Assembly: GCF_003248605.1 (NCBI RefSeq)
Contig: NZ_QFPF01000098.1
Coordinates: forward strand, 1 to 9,596
DNA: 9,596 nt
DNA from: Microbacterium sp.
Lineage (GTDB): Bacteria; Actinomycetota; Actinomycetes; Actinomycetales; Microbacteriaceae
Reading direction: 5' to 3'
The notes under the pieces are model-generated. The model ran no database searches. It was given only the letters and a program-made list of their open reading frames with translations, and was not told where the DNA came from. Below are positions 1-6,623 of this stretch, in pieces. Both the position numbers and the translations under genes were made by a program. The first letter of the stretch is position 1. Each line of letters starts with the position of its first letter.

Positions 1-2
1 AG

Positions 3-512
3 CTGGTCACCCGCGAGGAGATACCCGACACCGTGCGCGGCCTGGTCAAGCAGCGCACACGCTGGTCGCTCGGGTTCATGCAGGTCTATGCGAAAGGCCT
101 GTGGCGCAACCTGCCGACGGCCCGCGAACGCTTCACCGCCTGGTGGACGCTCACCCAGCAGCACCTCATGGCCCTCACCGGCATCGCGGTGCCGATGATG
201 ATCGCCCTGGCGATCTGGGGCAAGTTCCCCCTCGCCGTGACGATGATCACCTTCCTGCCCCTCATCACGACGCTCGCGACGATCGCCTTCGAAGCGTGCA
301 TGCTGCACGAGTTCGGCAAGGACCACCGCTTCGCCATCCGCTTCCGGGACTACGCGCTGCTCGTGCTCAGCACTCCGGCCTACCAGCTGCTGCTCGCCTA
401 TGCGGCCATCCGTGCCTACACCCGGTTCAAGAGCCGCGACTTCTCGTGGGAGAAGACCTCGCACACGGGGCGACACCTCGGCTACATCGACGCCGCGGAG
501 GTGGCCCCGTGA
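3..512 (+). CDS. Processive glycosyltransferase family 2 protein, C-terminal part (5' end outside window)
   Basis: The frame is open from the window edge to a TGA at 510-512, giving 169 visible residues. Near the start of the visible part (about residues 17-21) is QRTRW, the Q-x-x-R-W acceptor-site motif of processive, membrane-embedded GT2 enzymes such as BcsA cellulose synthase, hyaluronan synthase and NodC. Three hydrophobic segments follow (around LMALTGIAVPMMIALAIW, VTMITFLPLITTLATIAF and YALLVLSTPAYQLLLAYAAI), then a basic cytoplasmic-looking tail, which is the usual layout after the catalytic domain. By family knowledge it would polymerise or transfer a nucleotide-sugar and may extrude the glycan across the membrane. 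The polymer cannot be told from this fragment. The next gene overlaps its stop codon by 4 bases, so the two are translationally coupled. The catalytic D,D,D residues lie upstream of the window. Confidence 0.88.
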   Translation: MVTREEIPDTVRGLVKQRTRWSLGFMQVYAKGLWRNLPTARERFTAWWTLTQQHLMALTGIAVPMMIALAIWGKFPLAVTMITFLPLITTLATIAFEACMLHEFGKDHRFAIRFRDYALLVLSTPAYQLLLAYAAIRAYTRFKSRDFSWEKTSHTGRHLGYIDAAEVAP

Positions 513-2107
513 GCGCGCTCGACGAACGCCCCGTCGCGGAAGTCGGCGCGGATGCTGCGCCGACAGCGGTGCGCGAGGGGGCCCTCGTGCGCGGCCGGCG
601 CCGCCTCCTCGCGTGGCTCGCGGTCCCCGACCACCTCACCGCCCTGATCGTCTTCGCCGTCGCGCTGATCATCGGCGCCTGGAACGTGGAAGGCGCACCC
701 CCCTTCCAGGACGACGAAGGCACCTACGTCGCCCAGGCGGTCGCCGTGCAGAACGGCGCACTCGCCCCGTACACCTACTGGTACGACCACCCGCCCTTCG
801 GATGGATCCAGCTCGCGGGTCTGCTCTGGATTCCCCAGTTCCTGGGCCTGGGCGGAGGATCCGATATCGGCGCGATGCGCTACGTGTCGGCCGGCCTGTT
901 CGCCCTGACCTCGATGCTCGTCTACCTCGTCGCCCGCCGGGTCGGGGCCTATCGTCCGTTCGCGATCCTCGCCACGGCGATCTTCGTCCTCTCCCCGCTC
1001 TCGCTCACCCTCGGTCGCCAGGTCTTCCTCGACACCGTCGGGATGCCCTGGATCCTCCTCGCCTTCTATCTGGCCCTCTCCCCCCGCCGAGCTCTCTGGC
1101 ACCACGTGGGCGCGGGGGCGGCATTCGCCGTGGCGGTGCTGTCCAAACTCACGCTGGCGGTCTTCGGACCCGCGCTGCTCGTGGCGCTGCTGGGACGATC
1201 GCGATGGGGCAGCCGCACCTTCTCTGTCGTCGGCTTCCTCGGCGTCGGGGGGCTGATCCTCGCCCTCTTCCCCGTGATGGCGCTGCTGCGCGGCGAGTTG
1301 ATCGCCGGCGAGGGACACGTCTCACTGCAGGACGGCCTCGCGTATCAGTTCCTCTCGCGCTCCGGCTCGGGGTGGATCTGGGAGGAGGGCTCGTCCCGCT
1401 ACGACCTCCTGCAGAGCTGGTTCTTCCTCGACGGCTACATCGTCGTCGCGGGCCTGATCGCCGGCCTCCTCTGCGCCTTCGCCGGTCGAACCCGCTGGAT
1501 TCCGCTGGCGCTGATCTGCTTCGCCCTGCCCATCGTGGGCAGTCAGGGCTATCTGCCGGCGATGTACATCGTGGCGGTCCTGCCCTTCCTCGCCCTCGCG
1601 ATCGGAGGCGCGGCCGACCTGGTCTGGCGTGGGCTGATGGCTTTCTTCCGCACCCACGCGCCCGGCGCCCGGGCGACGGGGCCCATCTTCGCGACCCTCG
1701 TCATCGCGGCCGCTGCGGTGCTGATCCCGATCGAGCAGTGGATCGGGCGCGGCATCCCCCTCATCTCGGCCGATGAGAACCGCGACTGGCGGGACGCCCG
1801 CGACTGGGTGACCGAGAACGTCTCGAGGGACGACGTCGTGGTCGTGCCGTACTCGATGTGGCAGGACGTGCAGGCCGCGGGCTGGGAGGACCCGTGGCAG
1901 GTCATCGTGCTCGAGAAGGTGGATCTGGACTCGCAGTTCCAGGACGAGCATCCCGGCGGCTGGTCCGAGATCGGCTGGATCGTCGAGGGCCCCACCGTCG
2001 CCCCCAACATCGACTACCTCGGCCTCACGCAGGCGGGCATCGCGCTGGAGAACTCGCGCGTCGTCGCCAGCTTCGGCGCCTGGAACATCCGCGAAGTCCT
2101 CCCCTGA
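509..2107 (+). CDS. GT39/ArnT-like polytopic glycosyltransferase (GT-C fold)
   Basis: A 532-residue integral membrane protein with roughly 10-11 hydrophobic segments between residues 43 and 409, then a soluble C-terminal part of about 115 residues. Family marks visible: an acidic DDEGTY motif in the first extracytoplasmic loop (68-73), YDHPP (92-96), and LGRQVFLDTVGMPW around 168-181, all typical of the ArnT/PMT_2 (GT39) group that uses polyprenyl-phosphate sugars as donors outside the membrane. I chose the GTG at 509 because GGAGG at 497-501 sits 7 bases upstream and because GTGA overlaps the stop of the preceding gene. The same frame is open further upstream, but that stretch (from 101) reads as a low-complexity shadow of the GT2 gene. 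Acceptor and sugar are unknown. Lipid A is not expected in an actinobacterium, so the target is more likely a cell-wall glycan, protein or glycolipid. The GT2-GtrA gene 32 bases downstream could supply its donor. Confidence 0.88.
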   Translation: MSALDERPVAEVGADAAPTAVREGALVRGRRRLLAWLAVPDHLTALIVFAVALIIGAWNVEGAPPFQDDEGTYVAQAVAVQNGALAPYTYWYDHPPFGWIQLAGLLWIPQFLGLGGGSDIGAMRYVSAGLFALTSMLVYLVARRVGAYRPFAILATAIFVLSPLSLTLGRQVFLDTVGMPWILLAFYLALSPRRALWHHVGAGAAFAVAVLSKLTLAVFGPALLVALLGRSRWGSRTFSVVGFLGVGGLILALFPVMALLRGELIAGEGHVSLQDGLAYQFLSRSGSGWIWEEGSSRYDLLQSWFFLDGYIVVAGLIAGLLCAFAGRTRWIPLALICFALPIVGSQGYLPAMYIVAVLPFLALAIGGAADLVWRGLMAFFRTHAPGARATGPIFATLVIAAAAVLIPIEQWIGRGIPLISADENRDWRDARDWVTENVSRDDVVVVPYSMWQDVQAAGWEDPWQVIVLEKVDLDSQFQDEHPGGWSEIGWIVEGPTVAPNIDYLGLTQAGIALENSRVVASFGAWNIREVLP

Positions 2108-2139
2108 TCCGCATCCCGCCCCACCCGAAGGGAACTGAG

Positions 2140-3297
2140 ATGAGCACCACCGTCATCGTGCCGACCTACAACGAATCCCCCAACGTCGCGGAACTGGTCC
2201 GGCGTCTCGGCGCGGCTCTGCCGCCCGACGGCTCCGAGATCCTCTTCGTCGACGACTCCTCCGACGACACCCCTGCCGCCATCCGCGCAAGCGCCGCCTG
2301 GAGCGAGGTGCCCGTGCGCCTGATCCATCGCGACGCACCCGTCGGCGGTCTCAGCGGCGCGGTCGTCGAGGGCATCCGGGCCTCGGCCGGAGACTGGTGC
2401 GTCGTCATGGACGGCGACCTGCAGCATCCGCCCGAGCTCGTGCCCGTGCTGCTGGAGACCGGGGCCGGCACCGGCGCCGATGTCGTCGTCGCTTCCCGTC
2501 ACGTGGGCGACGGCAGCAACGCCGGTCTCTCGGGCGTGGGACGCAAGGTCGTCTCGAACGCGTCGATCGCCCTCACGCGGGCGATGTTCCCCTCGCGGCT
2601 GCGCAACTGCACCGACCCCATGACGGGCTTCTTCGCGCTGCGGCGTGCGGCGATCGAGATCGACACGCTGCGTCCGCAGGGTTTCAAGATCCTCCTCGAG
2701 ATCCTGGCCCGGCAGCGCCTGCGCGTCGTCGAGGAGCCCTTCATCTTCGGTGCCCGCTTCGCCGGCGAATCCAAAGCCGACTTCCGGCAGGGTCTGCGTT
2801 TCGTCCAGCAGCTCGCGGCGCTGCGCTTCGGACGGATGTCGCGCTTCGGCCTCATCGGCGCGGTGGGCGCCGTCGCGAACCTCGCCATCATGGCGGGGCT
2901 CATCGCGGTGGGCGTCGACTACCTCGTCGCCGCGGTCATCGCCGCGGTGATCACGATCGTCGGCAACTTCTTCCTGCAGGAGGCGTTCGTCTTCCACGAC
3001 CTGCGCGCCGAGGGCCGGCACCTCGCTCACCGCTTCGCCCAGTCGGTGGGCTTCAACGCTCTCGAGGCGCTGGCACGGCTGCCCCTCCTCTACCTGATCG
3101 TGCAGTTCACCCCGATACCGAGCGTGCTCGCCCAGGCGGTCACGCTCGTCGTCGCCTTCATCGTGCGCTACGTCTACCACGCGCGGGTTGTCTATCGCCC
3201 GCGCCGGACCACCCCGATCAGCCCGCTGCTCGCGGGGGCGAAGCCCGTCGCGGCCGCTCTCGAACGCCCGTCGGGCTCCGCCGCTCCGGCGGCCTGA
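2140..3297 (+). CDS. DPM1-like polyprenyl-phosphate glycosyltransferase (GT2) fused to GtrA membrane domain
   Basis: A 385-residue two-domain protein. The N-terminal GT2 domain (about 1-225) shows VPTYNE at 7-12, the acidic DDSSDDT at 38-44, DGDLQHPPE at 91-99 (metal/nucleotide-binding acid motif) and DPMTGFFALRR at 159-169, closely following dolichyl/polyprenyl-phosphate mannose synthases. Residues about 233-352 form a GtrA-like domain with four hydrophobic segments and the typical GNFFLQEAFVF around 275-285. The tail is Ala/Pro rich. Single-chain DPM-plus-GtrA-like enzymes are known, for example Pyrococcus furiosus DPMS. The likely reaction is GDP- or UDP-sugar plus polyprenyl phosphate to polyprenyl-P-sugar on the inner membrane face. 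The sugar (mannose, glucose or other) is not decided by sequence. ATG at 2140 is supported by GAAGGGA at 2127-2133. It lies 32 bases after the GT39-type gene and ends the operon, 4 bases before a strong hairpin. Confidence 0.92.
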   Translation: MSTTVIVPTYNESPNVAELVRRLGAALPPDGSEILFVDDSSDDTPAAIRASAAWSEVPVRLIHRDAPVGGLSGAVVEGIRASAGDWCVVMDGDLQHPPELVPVLLETGAGTGADVVVASRHVGDGSNAGLSGVGRKVVSNASIALTRAMFPSRLRNCTDPMTGFFALRRAAIEIDTLRPQGFKILLEILARQRLRVVEEPFIFGARFAGESKADFRQGLRFVQQLAALRFGRMSRFGLIGAVGAVANLAIMAGLIAVGVDYLVAAVIAAVITIVGNFFLQEAFVFHDLRAEGRHLAHRFAQSVGFNALEALARLPLLYLIVQFTPIPSVLAQAVTLVVAFIVRYVYHARVVYRPRRTTPISPLLAGAKPVAAALERPSGSAAPAA

Positions 3298-3301
3298 GAC
3301 C

Positions 3302-3352
3302 CCGGTGGGAGCGAGTGGCAACCCCACGCCACCCAAGGCTCGCTCCCACCGG
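3302..3352 (+). terminator. Strong stem-loop after the glycosyltransferase operon (copy 1 of a tandem pair)
   Basis: Left arm CCGGTGGGAGCGAG (3302-3315) is perfectly complementary to CTCGCTCCCACCGG (3339-3352), a 14-bp stem with a 23-base loop. Inside, GTGGC (3315-3319) can alternatively pair with GCCAC (3328-3332). It starts four bases after the stop of the GT2-GtrA gene and is followed by CACATCTT, a weak T-rich tail, so it most likely terminates or protects the 3' end of the plus-strand mRNA. Its loop closely resembles that of the next hairpin, which a plain terminator does not require. Confidence 0.75.
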
Positions 3353-3360
3353 CACATCTT

Positions 3361-3412
3361 CCGACGAGGGCGGGTGGCGCTCCCCCCGCCTCCCATGGCC
3401 CGCCCTCGTCGG
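3361..3412 (+). terminator. Second strong stem-loop (copy 2 of the tandem pair)
   Basis: Left arm CCGACGAGGGCGGG (3361-3374) pairs perfectly with CCCGCCCTCGTCGG (3399-3412), a 14-bp stem with a 24-base loop (3375-3398). It begins 8 bases after the first hairpin. The following plus-strand sequence GGGTCCTCTTCG has only a weak T tract, and on the minus strand there is none, so its role in termination is less clear than its structure. It may act as a back-up terminator for either direction at this convergent junction, or as an RNA or DNA element in its own right. Confidence 0.55.
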
Positions 3413-3431
3413 GGGTCCTCTTCGCAGGGGA

Positions 3432-3466
3432 CGAGAAAGGGCGGGAGCCGCACGGCCCCCGCCCTT
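3432..3466 (-). terminator. Terminator hairpin of the nusA-ylxR-infB operon
   Basis: Read on the minus strand, AAGGGCGGG (3466 to 3458) pairs with CCCGCCCTT (3445 to 3437), and inside it GCCG and CGGC (3447-3456) form a second 4-bp stem around a 2-base loop. The stem starts 14 bases after the infB stop codon and is followed by TCTCGT, so the run after the stem is UU-UCUC in RNA. This is the usual form of a GC-rich actinobacterial intrinsic terminator. Confidence 0.75.
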
Positions 3467-3480
3467 CACTCATGCATCGA

Positions 3481-6258
3481 TCAGACGCGCGGCTTCTCCA
3501 CCATCTCGGTGGTCTCGATCTCGTCGCCGATCCGGATGTCGTTGTACTTGCCGAGGCCGATGCCGGCTTCGTAGTCCGTCCGCACCTCGGTGACGTCGTC
3601 CTTGAACCGGCGCAGCGACTCGATGGCCAGCCCGTCGGCGATCACGACGCCCTCGCGGATCACGCGCGCCTTCGCGTTGCGCGTGATGGTGCCGCTGCGG
3701 ACGATGACACCGGCGATGTTGCCGAACTTCGAGGAGCGGAACACCTCGCGGATCTCGGCCACACCCGACTGCACCTCTTCGAACTCCGGCTTGAGCATGC
3801 CCTTGAGGGACTGCTCGACGTCGTCGATCGCGTTGTAGATGACCGAGTAGAACCGGATGTCCACACCCTCACGGGCGGCACGCTCACGCGCCTTGGTGTC
3901 GGGTCGGACGTTGAAGCCGATGATGATCGCGTTGTCGATCGTCGCCAGGTTCACGTCGGATTCGGTCACCGCACCCACACCGCGGTGGATGATGCGCAGC
4001 TGCACCGAGTCGTCGACCTCGATCTTGAGCAGCGACTCCTCGAGCGCCTCGACGGCACCCGAGACGTCGCCCTTGATGATGAGGTTGAGCGACTCGACCT
4101 TGCCCTCCTGCAGAGCGCGGGTGAAGTCCTCGAGCGAGATGCGCTTGCGCGCCTTGGCCAGGGCCGCGTTGCGCTCGGCGGCCTCACGCTTCTCGGCGAT
4201 CTGGCGGGCGAGGCGATCCTCTTCGGTCACGATGAACGTGTCACCGGCGCGCGGCACGGAGTTCAGACCCTGCACCTGGACGGGGCGCGAGGGCGCCGCC
4301 TCGGTGACGGCGTCGCCGTTCTCATCGACCATGGCGCGCACGCGCCCGTAGGCCGTCCCGGCCACGATCGCATCGCCCACCCGGAGCGTTCCGGACTGGA
4401 TGAGCACCGTGGCCACCGAGCCGCGACCCTTGTCGAGCTTGGCTTCGATCGCGACACCGCGCGCGGCCTTGTTGGGGTTGGCTGTGAGGTCGAGCCCGGC
4501 ATCGGCCGTCAGCAGCACCGCGTCCAGGAGCTCCTGGATGTTGGTGCCCGCGCGCGCCGACACGTCGACGAACATGACGTCTCCGCCGTACTCCTCGGCA
4601 ACGAGTCCGTACTCCGTGAGCTGCTGGCGCACCTTGGCCGGGTTGGCGTCGGGCTTGTCGACCTTGTTGACCGCGACGACGATCGGGACGCCGGCGGCCT
4701 GGGCGTGGTTGAGCGCCTCGACCGTCTGGGGCATGATGCCGTCGTCCGCCGCGACCACGAGGATCGCGATGTCGGTCACCTGCGCACCACGGGCGCGCAT
4801 GGCGGTGAACGCCTCGTGACCCGGGGTGTCGATGAAGGTGATCGCGCGCTCGATGCCCTCGTGCTCGGTCCAGACCTGGTACGCACCGATGTGCTGCGTG
4901 ATGCCGCCGGCCTCGCCCGCGACGACGTTGGCGTTGCGGATCGCGTCGAGAAGTCGCGTCTTACCGTGGTCGACGTGACCCATGACGGTGACCACCGGCG
5001 GCCGGATCTCGAGGTCCTCCTCGTTCTCCGCCTCAAGCTCGGCCTCGAGGTCGAGACCGAAGCTCTCGAGGAGCTCCTTGTCTTCGTCCTCGGGCGAGAC
5101 CATCTGGATCTTGTAGCCGAGCTCGGCACCGAGCACCTCGAAGGTGGCCTCGTCGAGCGATTCTGTGGCCGTCGCCATCTCACCCAGGTTGAACAGGATG
5201 GTGACGAGCGTGCCGGGCTGCACCGTGTAACCGGTGATGTTCTCGATCTTGTCGGCGAAGTCCGAGATCGACGCGCCGCGGCGCATCCGGATGATCTGTC
5301 CGTTGCCGCGCTGGACGTTGATGCCGCCGACGGTCGGGGCATCCCTCATCTCGAATTCCTGGCGCTTCGCCCTGCGCGACTTGCGCTGCTTGGACTTGCC
5401 GCCGCCCTTGCCGAACGCGCCGGCCGTGCCGCCGCCGGGTCCGCGACCACGACCGCCGCCTCCTCCGGGACGACCGGCGAAACCGCCGCCCGCGGGGGCA
5501 CCGGGGCGACCGGCGAAGCCGCCGCCGCCCGCGCCGCCGGGGCGACCGGGACCACCCGGGCGCTGTTGGAAGGGCGCGCCGCCGGGACGACCGCCACCGG
5601 CACGACCCGGGGCGCCGGGACGCGGAGCACCGGGACGGGGAGCGCCGGGGCGCGGGGCCTGCGGGCGCGGGATGTTGCCGGGCGTCGGGCGCTGGCCCAT
5701 GCCCTGCGCGCTGGCGAAGGGGTTGTTGCCGGGACGCGGCCCGGCCGGGCGCTGACCCATCCCCTGCGCGCTGGCGAAGGGGTTGTTGCCGGGGCGCGGA
5801 GCGCCACCGGGACGCGGGGGCGTCGGTGTGGGCCCACCCGGTTTGGGCGCCGCGGTGTCGGCGGCGGGCGCGGGCGCCGCGGGGGTCTCGGCAACGGGGG
5901 CCGCCGGTGCCGGCGCAGAAGGCGCCGCGGGCGCGGGGGCCGGCGCGGCGGGCGCCGGCGCGGGGCTCGCCGCAGGAGCGGCAGGGCGCGACGGAGCGGC
6001 CGGGCGCGACGGAGCCGCGGGGCGCGCCGGTCCGGGTCGACCGGCCGGTCGTGCGGGGGCGCTCGACTGAGCGGGCTCAGCCGGCTTGGCCGCGCCTTCG
6101 GCCGCGAGGGCCTGACGCAGCTTGCGAGCCACGGGGGGCTCGATGGTCGACGAGGGGCTCTTGACGAACTCGCCGAGTTCTTTCAGCTTGGCCAGAGCGA
6201 CCTTGCTGTCGACGCCGAGTTCGGAAGCGATCTCGTGCACGCGTGGTTTGGCAGCCAC
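3481..6258 (-). CDS. infB: Translation initiation factor IF-2
   Basis: A 925-residue GTPase that brings initiator fMet-tRNA to the 30S subunit and promotes subunit joining. Layout: N-terminal IF2_N domain (1-50, [19 protein letters not shown]), a long disordered linker (about 52-290) that is Ala/Pro rich, then PRPG rich, then Gly/Arg rich, a basic patch [12 protein letters not shown] (289-300), a second IF2_N-like domain (about 305-395), and the G domain with G1 GHVDHGKT (427-434), G2 GGITQ (451-455), G3 DTPGHEAF (477-484), G4 NKVD (531-534) and G5 SARAG (567-571). Domain II (about 590-685), the IF2 core domain III and the fMet-tRNA-binding C-terminal domain follow to EKPRV. All GTPase motifs are intact. 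The start is GTG (6256-6258) with AGGAG five bases upstream. It is last in the operon, 56 bases after ylxR, and is followed by a terminator. Confidence 0.98.
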   Translation of the reverse strand: MAAKPRVHEIASELGVDSKVALAKLKELGEFVKSPSSTIEPPVARKLRQALAAEGAAKPAEPAQSSAPARPAGRPGPARPAAPSRPAAPSRPAAPAASPAPAPAAPAPAPAAPSAPAPAAPVAETPAAPAPAADTAAPKPGGPTPTPPRPGGAPRPGNNPFASAQGMGQRPAGPRPGNNPFASAQGMGQRPTPGNIPRPQAPRPGAPRPGAPRPGAPGRAGGGRPGGAPFQQRPGGPGRPGGAGGGGFAGRPGAPAGGGFAGRPGGGGGRGRGPGGGTAGAFGKGGGKSKQRKSRRAKRQEFEMRDAPTVGGINVQRGNGQIIRMRRGASISDFADKIENITGYTVQPGTLVTILFNLGEMATATESLDEATFEVLGAELGYKIQMVSPEDEDKELLESFGLDLEAELEAENEEDLEIRPPVVTVMGHVDHGKTRLLDAIRNANVVAGEAGGITQHIGAYQVWTEHEGIERAITFIDTPGHEAFTAMRARGAQVTDIAILVVAADDGIMPQTVEALNHAQAAGVPIVVAVNKVDKPDANPAKVRQQLTEYGLVAEEYGGDVMFVDVSARAGTNIQELLDAVLLTADAGLDLTANPNKAARGVAIEAKLDKGRGSVATVLIQSGTLRVGDAIVAGTAYGRVRAMVDENGDAVTEAAPSRPVQVQGLNSVPRAGDTFIVTEEDRLARQIAEKREAAERNAALAKARKRISLEDFTRALQEGKVESLNLIIKGDVSGAVEALEESLLKIEVDDSVQLRIIHRGVGAVTESDVNLATIDNAIIIGFNVRPDTKARERAAREGVDIRFYSVIYNAIDDVEQSLKGMLKPEFEEVQSGVAEIREVFRSSKFGNIAGVIVRSGTITRNAKARVIREGVVIADGLAIESLRRFKDDVTEVRTDYEAGIGLGKYNDIRIGDEIETTEMVEKPRV
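5687..5799 (-). repeat. Tandem 60-bp repeat inside infB linker
   Basis: Two copies of a 53-base stretch (5687-5739 and 5747-5799) lie 60 bases apart and differ at only a few positions. They encode residues 154-171 and 174-191 of IF2, both containing [14 protein letters not shown]. The period is a multiple of three, so the frame is kept. NNPF-SAQ-like motifs occur in the IF2 linkers of other actinobacteria; the near-identical tandem copy looks like a recent in-frame duplication. Confidence 0.85.
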
Positions 6259-6290
6259 AAATTCTCCTGTCTGGGTCCACCCAGGCAGGG
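6259..6290 (-). promoter_or_regulatory. infB ribosome-binding site partly inside a hairpin
   Basis: On the minus strand the infB leader reads CCTG-C-CTGGG-TGGA-CCCAG-A-CAGG (6289 to 6266) and then AGAATTT before the GTG. This folds as a 5-bp stem closed by a 4-base loop, a C/A mismatch, and a further 4-bp stem. The outer right arm CAGG supplies the AGG of the Shine-Dalgarno AGGAG (6268-6264). The fold could limit access to the site. Alternatively it may just be a chance fold in the intercistronic gap. Confidence 0.5.
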
Positions 6291-6314
6291 CAGACCGTTA
6301 TCCGCGGACGGGTC

Positions 6315-6587
6315 TCATTTCGAGCCGTTCACTTTGTTTCCATAGCCGTTCAGCCGTTTCTCGATGGTCTGCGTGTCAAGCGAGCCTGACGCGCGCAATG
6401 CCCGGACGAATGCGCGACGCCGCAGGGCGGCATCCACGCACTTCTGCGTGTCGTGCACCCACGCGCCTCGTCCCGGGAGAACCGCGCGCTCGTCGGGGAC
6501 GAGCGCACCGGAATCCACCACGACACGAAGCAGGGAGGACCGGGGAGCACGCGTGCGGCAACCGACGCACGTTCGTACAGGCACCAT
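6315..6587 (-). CDS. ylxR: YlxR/RnpM family RNA-binding protein (DUF448)
   Basis: A 90-residue basic protein of the YlxR (DUF448) family, which typically lies between nusA and infB. Visible marks are VRTCVGCRTR at the N-terminus (CVGCR, residues 7-11), PGRGAWVH (38-45) and a following Cys at 50, matching the conserved P-x-R-x-C-x-x-C-R and GRGA(Y/W) motifs. In Bacillus subtilis the family member was renamed RnpM for its binding to RNase P RNA; its job in this organism is not shown by the sequence. The start is ATG at 6585-6587, preceded by GGAGGTG with a short spacer. An upstream in-frame ATG at 6609-6611 would add eight residues unlike the family and would place the Shine-Dalgarno inside the gene. 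It lies 36 bases after nusA and 56 before infB. Confidence 0.93.
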   Translation of the reverse strand: MVPVRTCVGCRTRAPRSSLLRVVVDSGALVPDERAVLPGRGAWVHDTQKCVDAALRRRAFVRALRASGSLDTQTIEKRLNGYGNKVNGSK

Positions 6588-6623
6588 GTTACACCTCCGG
6601 GCCGGCAGCACCGCCTCCGACGA

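Larger units (their letters stand above)
3302..3412. repeat. Tandem pair of homologous hairpins with compensatory stem changes
   Basis: The two stem-loops at 3302-3352 and 3361-3412 align along their whole length. In the left arms 9 of 14 bases are identical; the five differences (arm positions 4, 5, 7, 9 and 13) are all transitions and each is matched by the complementary change in the right arm. The loops share TGGC at their start, a CCCC run, CGCC, CCCA and a final GG, with about 18 of 23 positions identical allowing one gap. Base pairing therefore seems to have been kept while the stem sequence diverged. The family, if any, is not one I recognise. Confidence 0.7.

Noticed and set aside
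101..508. N-terminal extension of the GT39-type protein upstream of the GTG at 509
   Set aside because: The frame is open but overlaps the conserved GT2 gene, reads as Ala/Pro/Arg/His low complexity, and a strong Shine-Dalgarno with a GTGA overlap marks the start at 509.
2014..3453. A 479-codon minus-strand frame opposite the GT2-GtrA gene
   Set aside because: Shadow of a well-supported coding sequence; composition is not protein-like and it runs across the intergenic hairpins.
3472..6345. A 957-codon plus-strand open frame antisense to infB
   Set aside because: It mirrors the infB codon pattern on the opposite strand, has His/Arg/Asp-rich and low-complexity composition and no recognisable domain. 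GC-rich codon bias commonly leaves such long antisense frames open.
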